The translations under genes and the position numbers were made by a program. Positions 26,764-37,800 of a stretch of DNA of 64,000 bases are shown piece after piece. The stretch lies in NCBI GenBank assembly GCA_008711295.1, contig VUYV01000072.1:3749691-3813690 (forward strand), read 5' to 3'. Position 1 is the first letter of the stretch. The number at the start of each line of letters is the position of its first letter. The notes beneath the pieces are model-generated. The model made no database searches, had not been told where the DNA came from, and saw only the letters and a list, made by a program, of their open reading frames with translations. Source of the DNA: Anarhynchus alexandrinus. Lineage: Eukaryota > Chordata > Aves > Charadriiformes > Charadriidae.

Positions 26764-26795
<32 letters not shown>
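26764..26795. repeat. T13/A19 palindromic homopolymer junction
   Basis: Thirteen T directly followed by nineteen A. This is a perfect 26-bp AT palindrome with six extra A. It is prone to length change and sequencing error. Confidence 0.9.
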
Positions 26796-26796
<1 letters not shown>

Positions 26797-27968
26797 TTGA
26801 ACGCAGCTGTTTCTGCTTCAAGGAATGTCAAAAGAAATCGTTTCTCCCTGCCATGTATGTATTTTTCGCTGTAAATCAAAATGTGTTCCGGCATTGAGGC
26901 AACTGCCCACTGGCAAAACACAAAGATGTGCCAAGAGTTTATTCAGCCCAAGCTGAGAGCAGGGCTAGTGCTGACCAAGGTTTTAGGGTTTAGCACAGAC
27001 ATGCGATGCTGAGAAGTTATCACCACCGCATGCCTCAACTTAAGCCCAAGGTAAAGGAAAATACGATCATCCTCCCCTACTCCCCTTTACAGATCCCTGC
27101 ATGGAAATAAATGATTATCGGTGCTCACGGACTCCAACTGCACATCAGCGCAACGCCTCAGTGCTCGAGGTCGCAGTTCTTGCTTCCTACCCTCTTGTCG
27201 CATCTGAGAGTGATGTTACACCAAACACATTCCCTCCTCGGAAGTCGTTTCAAATGCAAAATACTAAGCCCCAAAGTGTACCGAGATGGTACCGATATGA
27301 TAACGTCTAAAGCCAGGCTGCAGGTGCGCCACTGCTCCCCTTTGAAACGCCCGACTTGCAACGCGAAAGTGGAATTCGTGCCCGTTTTCCCCACAGAGCT
27401 CAGCTTTCAGGCTTTGTAAAGCCACAGAAAAACCTGAGGACAGAGACCCTTTGTACGCGAGCCCAGCTGGGGAGCGGGGTCCCGCTGGTGGCATCGCCTC
27501 GAAGGGGCCCCGCTTTGTCCCCAGGTAACAGGAGCCTCAGCCTCCAGCAGACACAGCGCAGCGGTTAACAGGATAGGAGCGCGTGTGTGCCAGGGAAACG
27601 AAGCTGATGGTGACACTTTATACCGCAAAAACCCCATCAGCTTCAAGAAGACACTTAGAGGCCCACAAGAAGATGCCCAGCTTTCAAGCAGTAGTAGAAA
27701 CGTAAGAAGGGGAAAGGGAAAACAGCCAACTGGGAAGGAAAATTAATTCACAGACATGCAAAACTTCTATTTGCATGTGTATTTTTGAGGTGCTCTCATT
27801 CAAGGATGAATAGAAACATCTGATGGACAAATGTGCACCTTTACAAATGCAAATGAAGCTCTTGGGCAAAAATTCATATGTGCGCAGACAGTATGTGTGT
27901 TTCCACTTAACCACCAATTTAGTTGTTTCTCTGCCTCTCGTACTGACCGAGCAAAAGGCAGATTTGCG

Positions 27969-28073
27969 GACCTCAGATCCATCTGGCATCCTCAGCCCAT
28001 TTACAGACCTCGGATCCATCTAGCATCCTCAGCCCATTTACGGTCCTCGGATCCATCTAGCATCCTCAGCCAT
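27969..28073. repeat. Minisatellite, 37-bp unit, about 2.8 copies
   Basis: Units begin at 27969, 28006 and 28043 (exact 37-bp spacing) and contain GGATCCATCTAGCATCCTCA or close variants. The first unit has CTGGCATCC and AGATCC instead; the third is truncated near CTCAGCC. The shared GATCCATCT core is invariant. Confidence 0.92.
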
Positions 28074-28712
28074 GGCATGGGTGCAGGACACCTACCACAG
28101 CTTCCGCGCCAGCAGCGTGTGTAGCGGTGAGCCCCGTGCGGCTGTAGCACCCCAGTGCCACCAAGAAGCTACCATCTCTCCCAACTGGCTCCTCCGGGCA
28201 GGAGAACGTGCCCCGGCACTGCTCTGCTAAAGAAACACTGGCAGGTAAATAATTAAGGGGGCTGTAAGAAATTATCCTGCTAGCTTTAAGAAAATAGAGG
28301 ACAAATACGGGGGCAAAGCTTGTTTTTATTTTAATGGGACTGCCAGACAGGATGCTTCAAGGTAAGAAAGGTTTTGTGAACACGCATGCAGAACCATCAT
28401 TAGCATCAGACTGAGCCATTAATGATCGAATAGACCAATGACCTACCAATTAGAGATAATTCAAGTCAGCCTGCATACAATAAATCAATGTCTTTCCTAA
28501 AATGAATCCACTAGCAAAGACTTTTTCACAGCTTTTAAAGCAACACAGGTAACACTTGGTAAGTGTACCGAAAAGAACGTGCAAGAAAAAAAAATATCTT
28601 ATTTTAGCGATCTAAATATTTGGATTCCCTGCCCTGAGTTAAGAGAGATATTTATTTCCACCCCAGAAACAAAAGTGAAGCTAAAGACAGACATAAGTCT
28701 TTAGCGCATTTA
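28074..28712. other. Intronic sequence, no recognised feature
   Basis: About 640 bp between the 37-bp minisatellite and a CR1 copy. Nothing recognised. Confidence 0.55.
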
Positions 28713-28945
28713 AGAATCATAGAATCATAGAATTGTCTAGGTTGGAAGAGACCCTTGGGATCATCGAGTTCAACCATCCACCCTACTCTGCAAAGTTCTC
28801 CCCTACACCATATCCCCCAACACCACATCTAAACGGCTCTTAAACACATCCAGGGATGGGGACTCAACCCCCTCCCTGGGCAGCCTATTCCAATGCCCAA
28901 CCACTCTTTCTGGGAAAAATTCTTTCCTAATGTTCAGTCTAAGAC
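28713..28945 (-). mobile_element. CR1 LINE fragment, different subfamily
   Basis: Plus-strand order opens AGAATCATAGAATCATAGAA, the reverse-complemented octamer tail, then TTGTCTAGGTTGGAAGAGAC and ACATCCAGGGATGGGGACTC. The wording differs from the 8423 and 18895 copies (GTTCAACC instead of GTTCCAACC; no GACACCTCCCACC block), so it belongs to another CR1 subfamily. It is same-sense with FNDC3B and truncated around 28945. Confidence 0.9.
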
Positions 28946-30319
28946 ACCAGGTTTTATCAAAGTCCCCTGTAGCAATAAAGAACATGGCACGAATACTCAC
29001 CGAGGCTGTACTGCACACAACAGTTCACCTTCTGCAAGCGATTTGGTTACAGACATTTCACTTCTGACAACTCCCGCGTTAAGAGGATAACAGATATGGA
29101 TGCTTACAGGTCACCTGAGCAAGAGCTACAGCCCTGATGCACCAAGCACCAGATACAGGTAACTCTCTAAAGGAAAAGTTTTAAAGATTAAATTATGGTC
29201 ATTAAAGATGTACGCTGATAACCAAGAAGCAGATTTTGAGTATCTTGATTCTTGAACTTACAGAATCAAAAACCTCAAAAGCACGTGGCAGAGTTAGATG
29301 AAATTTGCTCAAAGCTCAAGCAGGCCAACCGGCAGCGCAACTTAACAGGGAAGCTGTATGGATGACCCGTTGCCATCTCATTCTTCAGCAAAAACACATT
29401 CTGAAGAACAATTGAGAAGCTGTCTTGTATCTCGATAAAGCATCAATTCAGGAAGATGATGCCAAGTACCACTTTGGTGAAAACTGGCTATTTTAAGCGC
29501 CTTTGGAGGCTGTCCAGAAACAACCATATCTTTAGGAAAAGTAGTACGCAGTCAGTTGTGTTTGCCTGCAACTCCACCCATCACATGGGCCCAGACAACC
29601 ACGTTAGAAAATACAAAACCAAGAAAATCCCGAAACAAAAAAAAAAAAATCCCCCACAGCACACAGTATTATGGCATCTCAGGAATCCTAGAAATTCTAA
29701 TTATTTGAGTTGATCAGAAGAATTTCTGCTTGTTGAACTTCAGCCACAGAATGGTGAAGAGCTCAGAAATTAAAAACATGCCATCTGAAATGTTGAGGAC
29801 AAAGTTCTCCTAAACTAATCGGGCGACTCTGGGTTACAGCTGCCAAAGTGGCAAAGCTGACTTTCAGTGTGGAAAAATGCCGCAGGTTCAGAAGTCACAT
29901 AAGTGTTTCCCCACGGAGTGGGTGCACCGAAGCAACAAAATTCAAAACATGCAGATCGAGTTGCAAGCAAGTCAGGAAGATCTAGAGCAGGGCAAACTGA
30001 CGTTCCTCTTCTGCATTTGAAATAAGATGTGCCAAGCTCTCCTAAGTCCAAAAGAAGCTGTTATTCTCCTGGTACTTGGACAGAAGAGCGAGACAAACGA
30101 TAGACAGAGATCGCTGCTTAGGAACCAGAGAATTTCTATTACTGCAATCAGGGATGAATTTTCTCTTGACACAGCATCCTTTAGTGAAAAAGCTCCTGAG
30201 TCGGGGCCGGGGAGGAGCAGGGACTCCACGGACGGCCTCTTTGTGTACCCCTTACAATTTACTGGTCCGTGACAATTCTGTTCGATTTTCCTTGAAAATA
30301 AATTAAACAATAATAATAA

Positions 30320-30351
30320 TTTCCCTCCTGACCAGGCGAATGGGTCAGGCA
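30320..30351. repeat. 32-bp direct repeat, copy 1 (next to an N)
   Basis: TTTCCCTCCTGACCAGGCGA then ATGGGTCAGGCA, identical to 30958-30989 and ending directly before the single N at 30352. The flanks of the two copies differ. Confidence 0.9.
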
Positions 30352-30957
30352 NGGACCGAAGCGGCAGCTGACTGCCTGGCACCTCCTTTGCTCAGGTCCC
30401 CCTCGGGCACCTGAAGTTCCCACTTCTTTCTAGGCAGTTCAGCAAACGCTCAATGTGGTTTGCAGTAGAAAGAAGCCTGAGGTGACCTCAAGTATAATGG
30501 ATGGTTTCTTTACAGGCAGGGTTTCAAAAACCCCACAGTAAGAGCACATGCAGAAGAAATAATAAGAAGGATCTGTAAGACAGGAGGGTCCCAGACTGCT
30601 CTTCTGGGTGCCCACATGCTGATGCCCCACCACTGGCCAGAGCCTGAAGGACACATACCCAACAAGCAGTGTTAGCAAGCGCTTAAAAGCATACTAAGCT
30701 GAACAAAATAATTCAACAAGTGGCTCTCTTGCATTCAAACCTTTGTAACTCACATTATTTTCCTACCAGGGTGCATAATTAGTGACCGGGTAAATAGGTT
30801 TGTGAGCTAGTGCCACTGAAGTGGCAGTCTCACTCTCCTGTCTTCATCCTCCCTACCTCCTCTTCTTCTTTTCTGCTCCAGAACAGTGGTAGCTGAGACT
30901 AAACGGCAGAAAAAATATTCACTTTTTTTTTTGGTTTTGTTTCCAAATAGGATGAGT

Positions 30958-30989
30958 TTTCCCTCCTGACCAGGCGAATGGGTCAGGCA
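30958..30989. repeat. 32-bp direct repeat, copy 2
   Basis: Identical to 30320-30351 at a 638-bp offset. After this copy the sequence continues AATGCCAGCG rather than NGGACCGAAG. Confidence 0.9.
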
Positions 30990-33748
30990 AATGCCAGCGT
31001 CAGGCAGAGGAAACAGTGGGAGATGACGCGATGGGTGGAGAGGACATCATGAGGTCATGTCTTCAGCAGCAGCCATCCATCAGGTCAGGTCAGGGCACTT
31101 GTATCAAACCGCAACTTTTCCAGAGTCCAAAACAACTGCCTTTTATCAGTAAAGGCTCGCTCTCTTACACTCATACAAAAAGGACATGGAAGAACTGCTT
31201 TAGAGGAGGAGAAACGAGAGCAACCATCAAATTGAGCTGAAAGCTGTGTGAGTAGCACCACATCCACAACCACAGCAAGACAGAAGAATCGTCACCCAGC
31301 TTTTACGATACCATTAAAGAAAAGGGTTGAACATAGGTTAGAGATCCTGGAAAATTGCAGGTAAATATGAAAGAGAAAGAATGAGAGAGGGGCAGGAAGG
31401 GTTTAGAGTTTCTTTTGTACAACGAAACAGTGTTGGTGGATGCCAGCAAACCAAATACAATGAAGACAGGGAATAAAATACTGTTTTCACTGCTTTCTAT
31501 CTCCAGAAATTCAGCATAGGAAAATAAAATTAAAAGTTTCAAGCACGATCCTCTACGGCCTCTTATCTTTAAGCAAGTTGCTTTGGCCAACACACGGCTG
31601 AAGCTCTCTAAGATTTGTAGCATCTGGTATCCCCCCTTTACTCAAACAAACTCTTTAAAAAAAAAAAAAAAAAAAAGCAATGGTTCGGAGCAAGAACTTT
31701 CCTTATGTGCTGTGAAGCTCTTTCTGAAGGGGGCAAGTTTGCACCACCGGCTGTTCCGAAATTTGCAGGGCGTTTGGCCTCGCTGGGGCTGGGCACGGGC
31801 TCTGGCCCCGCTGAGCCCACCGCTCTTCTGGCCACGTCTGACGGGCGCTTCTCGGGAGGGAGAAGCATTGCCTGTCTCCAGAGGAACTGTACACGTCAGC
31901 TCCACACACAGCAACTACAGCCGCGTATAAAAGAGTCATTTTTAACTTGGGGGGTGGAAAACATGTGGGGAGAGCAACCTCAGCTACAGGCTGCTGAGAG
32001 CTCTGCTGACAGCAATGTGGAAGCGTGCAGGGCTTAAAAAAACACCCCGTACTCCTTATTCCTTATCAGCAACGTTGCATTGCTGTCAGCTTTTGAGGGC
32101 TATCTGGTTTGAAAGGCAGTTTTTCAGGCTCTAACTGCATTTGTACTAAGAACAGATTTACTACTGCTTTAACGACTCTCGTTACATTTTTAATTCTAAA
32201 AAGTTCCATTTAAAATGGTCCAGGCATTGGCACGAACTGTATTTAGCAACTCACCAAACCTGGGCAGATAAGACTAACCGCTGGCACATCCCTCTTAAAA
32301 GTAAAAATAAAGCAAGACAAATAATGCTCCCACATGGGATATTCCAAATGGTCCTTGCAGTGTACCTCCTAAAACCATGAAACGAGGGCTGTAAGAAGCT
32401 GCAAGCAGAGGAGAAACAGTAGTATTGAAGGAATATTGCAACTACACAGCTTGGGGTTAGAAAATAGCTATAGTTCTATTTCTAGCATAGCAGCTGGCTC
32501 AAATAACTCCCTAATTCACTTAACCCATTTTGTGCATAAGCTTTTTTGGCTATATATAGAATGGAAATAACTATGTGAATGAGCAGCAGTTGGTAAATGC
32601 CACGTATCAGCTTTGTGAACCTCTGTTTCTTGTGTGTATATTATGTAATCCAAAACAGAGCACCCAAATTTGCTGCTCAGGTATCTGGAATGGCCTTAAA
32701 ACTGAAATTCAGTCTAATTCATTTAGTTTGCTGTGCTCGTCAACAGAACAACTTTAGTCTGAGATTCGCCCTGAGGAAAACGTAAGCTTATGCTATTTGA
32801 ACATATAGAAGGCCATAGTTCAAAGCAAGACAAGGCATCACTAAACTGCCAAGCCCTTGAACACACCCTGCCCTTCTGAGAAGCTCAGCCCCACTTCCAG
32901 AGGAACCACTGAAGTGGAGAGGAGGCAAAAAACTCAGCTTATAACAGCAGGACTGCGACTTTAGAGATATGGGGTTTTTTTGCGGTTTTCAGGTTTTGCT
33001 TGTTTTTAAAACACATTGCTTACGCTGAAACACACTCAGGATGCTTCCACATGTTCTGCAGGACAAACATTTCTGCTTGATTGGAACCTCTCTAACACTA
33101 TTAGCATTTACAGCCATAACTATGATGTCTACTGCTTCCACATGCCTCACCGCAACAAGTTCTTTCAATCAAATAACCTACCACGTTCTGAGAGACAACT
33201 GAGTTTCCAAAGACAACTTCAGAGTTTGCTTAGAGGTTCTGCCATAGTTCATACGCATATCAAAAGCAGCCCTCCGCAGGAAGACCCAGCAGAGTATAAA
33301 GTTTCTCAGTACACCCTCCCGGTCACAAACAAAACCCCCTCGTTTGCGCCGCACCATCAATGACCCCCACACAAACCTTCATAGCCTCAATCGGAGAGAT
33401 TGCTCTCAGAGGCGTTCCTCATTACACCTGGCCCCAAACTAGCCCCAGCTCAGGTGTCCAGCGCGGTACCTACACACAGCATCATGAAGTGGGGCTACAG
33501 CTGGAACCCGCAGTTAGCATTGCGCTACCAGGCACGTAACGAGGCAGTTTGTTTAAATGAAACCTTAACTAGCTTATTAATTCAACAGCTAAAACCATCT
33601 GAGGGAAACGCATCAAATACCCAAAACGCAGGAAGGGGAGAAGCCCCTTACATAGTAATTGCACTCTCCAAACGCGTTTTGTAAGCCAAGAACCCTTGGC
33701 TGGCAAACTAGCAGGAAAACATTCAATTCCTGTACTAAATACTCAGAG

Positions 33749-34558
33749 GGACAACTCAGAGGGTTGTGATCAGCGGCACAGAGTCTAGTTGGAGGCCTGT
33801 AACCAGCGGTGTCCCCCAGGGGTCAATACTCGGTCCAATTTTGTTCAACATATTCATTAATGACCTAGATGAGGGGACAGAGTGTATCCTCAGCAAGTTC
33901 GCTGACGATACCAAACTGGGAGGGGTGGCTGACACTCCAGAGGGCCGCGCTGCCATCCAGCGTGACCTGGACAGGCTGGAGAGCTGGGCAGAGAAGAACC
34001 TAATGAGGGTCAACGAGAGCAAGTGCAGGGTCCTGCACCTGTATAGGTTAGGGGTGGACGTGCTGGGAAGTAGCTCTGAGGAGAAGGATCTGGGGGTCCT
34101 GGTAGATAGTAAATTATCCATGACNNNNNNNNNNNNNNNNNNNNNNNNNNNNNNNNNNNNNNNNNNNNNNNNNNNNNNNNNNNNNNNNNNNNNNNNNNNN
34201 NNNNNNNNNNNNNNNNNNNNNNNNNNNNNNNNNNNNNNNNNNNNNNNNNNNNNNNNNNNNNNNNNNNNNNNNNNNNNNNNNNNNNNNNNNNNNNNNNNNN
34301 NNNNNNNNNNNNNNNNNNNNNNNNNNNNNNNNNNNNNNNNNNNNNNNNNNNNNNNNNNNNNNNNNNNNNNNNNNNNNNNNNNNNNNNNNNNNNNNNNNNG
34401 CCCAGGGAGGTGGTGGAGTCCCCTTCTCTGGAGATTTTCAAGCCCCACCTGGATGCAGACCTGAGCAATGTGCTCCAGGCAATCCTGCTTTGGCAGGGGA
34501 GTGGGACTAGATGATCTCTAGAGGTCCCTTCCAACTCTGAAAATTCTGTGATTCTGAT
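33749..34558 (+). mobile_element. CR1 LINE with partial reverse-transcriptase region, interrupted by an assembly gap
   Basis: The left part keeps an open frame with the reverse-transcriptase block [20 protein letters not shown] and the catalytic-type motif FADDTKLGG, followed by [17 protein letters not shown] and [13 protein letters not shown]. This is the C-terminal part of CR1 ORF2, in-frame up to the gap. After 275 N (34125-34399) the sequence resumes in the typical 3' region (CCCAGGGAGGTGGTGGAGTC) and ends near AAATTCTGTGATTCTGATGG. The N-terminal endonuclease and most of the polymerase are absent, so it cannot be active as shown. About nine codons after LHL appear to be missing compared with common CR1 copies. 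It lies antisense to FNDC3B. Confidence 0.92.
34125..34399. other. Assembly gap, 275 N
   Basis: A continuous run of N inside the CR1 copy. It is probably a gap caused by the repeat; its true length is unknown. Confidence 0.98.
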
Positions 34559-34695
34559 GGGCATCCCGATATATAAAAAAAAAAATACACAAAGAAAGTG
34601 ACTTTAAAAAAACATAAGTGTACAGAATGAAAATAAATTTTAAAAAGGATCAAAAGAATCCAACAGTACAGTTTCCTACTGTTTTCCAAGTACAC

Positions 34696-34850
34696 CATAG
34701 AATGGTTAGAGTTGGAAGGGACCTTGAAGATCATCCAGTTCCAACCCCCTGCCCTGGGCAGGGACACCTCCCACCAGCCCAGGTTGCTCCAAGCCCCATC
34801 CAACCTGGCCTTGAACACCTCCAGGGATGGGGCAGCCACAGCTTCCCTGG
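34696..34850 (-). mobile_element. CR1 LINE fragment, 3' end only
   Basis: Plus-strand order opens CATAGAATGGTTAGAGTTGG, then GACACCTCCCACCAGCCCAG and CCTCCAGGGATGGGGCAGCC, and stops at CTTCCCTGG, where other copies continue GCAACCTG. About 155 bp remain. It sits 138 bp after an oppositely oriented CR1, so the two are tail-to-tail. Confidence 0.92.
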
Positions 34851-37800
34851 ATATATATTGAAAGATAGCGACATATACGGAAGCTGTGGGTGTGCTCAAG
34901 GACAGCCCCCCAGCTCAAAAGGGGCCGGGACATCTCTCCGCAGAGACACAGATGGGGACAGCCCAGCGGAGCTGCCCCACAGCCCCCGGCAGCGCTCAGG
35001 GATGCATCTGCTCCGTCTCCAGCCCGCAGGTACCCTCGGCGCCGCGTTATCCAGGGACAGTCCCCGGCCATCCTTCTGGAGAGAGGTCAAACCTCACACC
35101 TGCAGCTAGCGCAGTAACTCGAAACTGTTAAACCATTTCACAAAGTACAGCAAAATGTATACTGCTATTTCTGTCCACAAAGGAGAGACACCCGGATGAC
35201 CCTGGAATAACAACCTGCATCATTAACGTGCACATTCGCTTTCCAATTGACAAATTCGTTTTGTCTCTTACCTAGTCTATTCTGACACATAGTCATTTGA
35301 GCAGCTCATAAGAACACAGACTATCCCAAAAGAGAACTTCAGGAGAAGCTTAATTAAATAACCGATTATTCTTAATGTTCAAAAAATAAATACATGCACA
35401 TACACTTCCATGTGACGAGCTCCCAAGGGAAAATTTTGTAAAATAAGCATAAAGTGTTTATTTAACTCAGAGAAGCAATTAAACCATTAAGAAGAGCTCA
35501 AAGTAGGCATTATGCTGATTACCCCTTAATTGCACGCATTCACAGCAGTGACATACAGACTGCAACAATAACAACTATGCTACGTACCAATTTTTTTCTG
35601 ACCTGGGCGCATCGCACAACAAATCCTTCAGCTATACACATTCAACAAAAAGCTAATTTAAGAGTGCCAGTCCATAACTGCTCAAGTTTTTTCCCTACTA
35701 GCATGGAGATATCTACAATCACTACTCCGAAGACCAATTTAAACGTGCTTAAGCTTACTTAAACACAAATAGATGAAGCTATTTATTTTATCTGCTTTTC
35801 ATGACATGCTACGTAATGTTAATGACGATCTAATTGCAATACTCATCTACTCTATTCATCTGCCCTAATCGCAGCCACTTGTCGATGTGGCAGCACCTAA
35901 TGGTATCTCCTGCCGGTCCTCTCCTCTACTGGGGCTGTCAGAACCTCCAAGATACCACCATGGGATGGAGTATAGAGGTTTGTGCGTGCTGTTGAGGCAA
36001 AACTGGCAGCCATCGGTAGGGAAACTGCAACCTCAGGAGCTCCTTCAGTGGAACTCCAGTTAGCAATCTGAATATTTAAGAAACACCACCGAGAAGTCCC
36101 AAACCTTCCATTTTCCTTAGCTTTCAGACAGGGCTTCCAGCTGCACTTACCACAGACAAACACAGTCTGCAAAAATTACCCCGCGGTCACAGAGTAGCTG
36201 AAACGCAGGAGGTTGAGCACTTTTTCCGCTCAACAGCAGTCGCATCTCCTGCGTCCCGCGACAGGGGTAAACAAAGTAATTTCATAATTCCCTTGGCAGC
36301 GGCGGCAGAAGGCACCGCCGAGAGGAACGCGCCCCGCTCCAACCGCGCTGGAAGAGGAAGGCGGCTGCCAAAGCATCTAGTCGCCAAGAAAATTACAATA
36401 TGATAGTCTTAATTATACTAATTGCATTTCCTGGTATTGAGGCAGGATTAATATAGTATTTCTTATGCTAGACTTCATAAACACAATCGGTTTCAGCTTA
36501 ACTCTTCATAATTGTATTTCACAGTTCTTGCAAACAATTAGCCACCAATTATGTTCATTCCGTTTTGCAGATGACTGATAAACACTCCAAATATCAGAAT
36601 TCTCCCTCAAGGGAAGCAAATTACTTCTGACTTGTTAAGTAATCTTAATGAACCCTCAGTGAAAATCCTGCAGGCAAATCACCCAGGAGCGCTTGCTTGC
36701 CATTTCCACGCTGTTCTCAAAGACTAGAAAAACTTCCACCAAGATGCTTGGACCAGCTTTGGAGAGCTGAGTAACAGTCTTAAGGTGATGGAATGACCAT
36801 ATTTAGATGATTTTTAAAAAAAGAAATATATTAAGTCATTTATGATCTATCATATATAAAAATCATTTATGAGCTACCATATATATAGCCATTTATATAT
36901 AAATACACGTCTCAATATAAACACAGAGACACATTCATGCACAAAATTTTCAAAATTAGCAAAGTGTTTGAGCTCATAAGTCTCAAAGCAACAGGTGCTG
37001 GGAACTGGACAGGACAGAAGTTATTATTTTCTCTCTCCCACCCTACTGGCCATAGTCTGGTCCCCAAACTCAAAGGCTGTGGCTCACACAATTGAGAATG
37101 ACGGGCATTGTGTTTCGGTCCCCCCTCCAGGCACAGCTCCAACGTTCCAAACAATTCAGCTGGAAATGTTCAAAAATGTTATGATGAGATAATATCGTCT
37201 GCTGCGATAAAAATAGTATTTTATACAGTTACGCCGAGGTCAGCCGTAGCGACCCGGCCAAGATGGCATTTGAAGGGACTGACCCTTAGCAGCAGCAGGC
37301 GTGACAATCAAAAGGATGAGAGTTTCTAGGAATTTTAGGCTGGATTTTTACAAATAACACGGCACAGCCTCACTTAGCACGTACATCACTTAAAAGGTGA
37401 TGTTTGGATAAACGGGACGCAGATAGTTATAGGCCACACGGTTACTTATGCAGCTTCGTTTGAAAGGTGTATGGACAAAAACCACACCTACTTTTGAGCT
37501 AAAATAAAATGAAGACTCTTGCTCGCCAGCATTGGCAGTGGCGAAGCCTCCCCATAACACAACGACAAGACAAAGCCTTCCACCAGGGTTTCTGCAGGGG
37601 TGACTCAGCTTCCCTCGTCCATACCTGTGGGGCGATGAGCCCCTCGCTTGCCAGGAGAAGAAAAAATAAACCTTGCTGATGAATAACTCGCAACACTTCA
37701 CAGGCACACCGAGACAACTTACTTTGGTGCTACTCAATATTTTTTAAAACTTCCTATGGAGGGTATTGTCAGAGAATTAAGAGCAACCCAGGAGAGAAGG

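Larger units (their letters stand above)
19285..27968. other. Intronic sequence, long CR1-free stretch
   Basis: About 8.7 kb with no clear repeat family and no exon. It contains one N in a C-run (19446), an AT-rich stretch around 19880-20170 that looks like possible conserved non-coding DNA, a hairpin-forming inverted repeat (22555-22578) and a poly-T/poly-A junction (26764-26795). Confidence 0.5.
28946..33748. other. Intronic sequence with a short direct repeat and poly-A
   Basis: About 4.8 kb without a recognised gene. It has a 32-bp direct repeat (30320-30351 and 30958-30989), one N at 30352 and a 20-base poly-A (31657-31676). GC is raised around 31780-31860. Confidence 0.5.

Noticed and set aside
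31040..31055. GACATCATG string tested as the reverse complement of an FNDC3B MMS-type codon run
   Set aside because: The surrounding minus-strand translation does not match the expected peptide in any frame.
35897..36172. Possible additional FNDC3B exon on the minus strand
   Set aside because: The translation does not resemble the expected FNDC3B continuation (PAEVPMMSPNG...).
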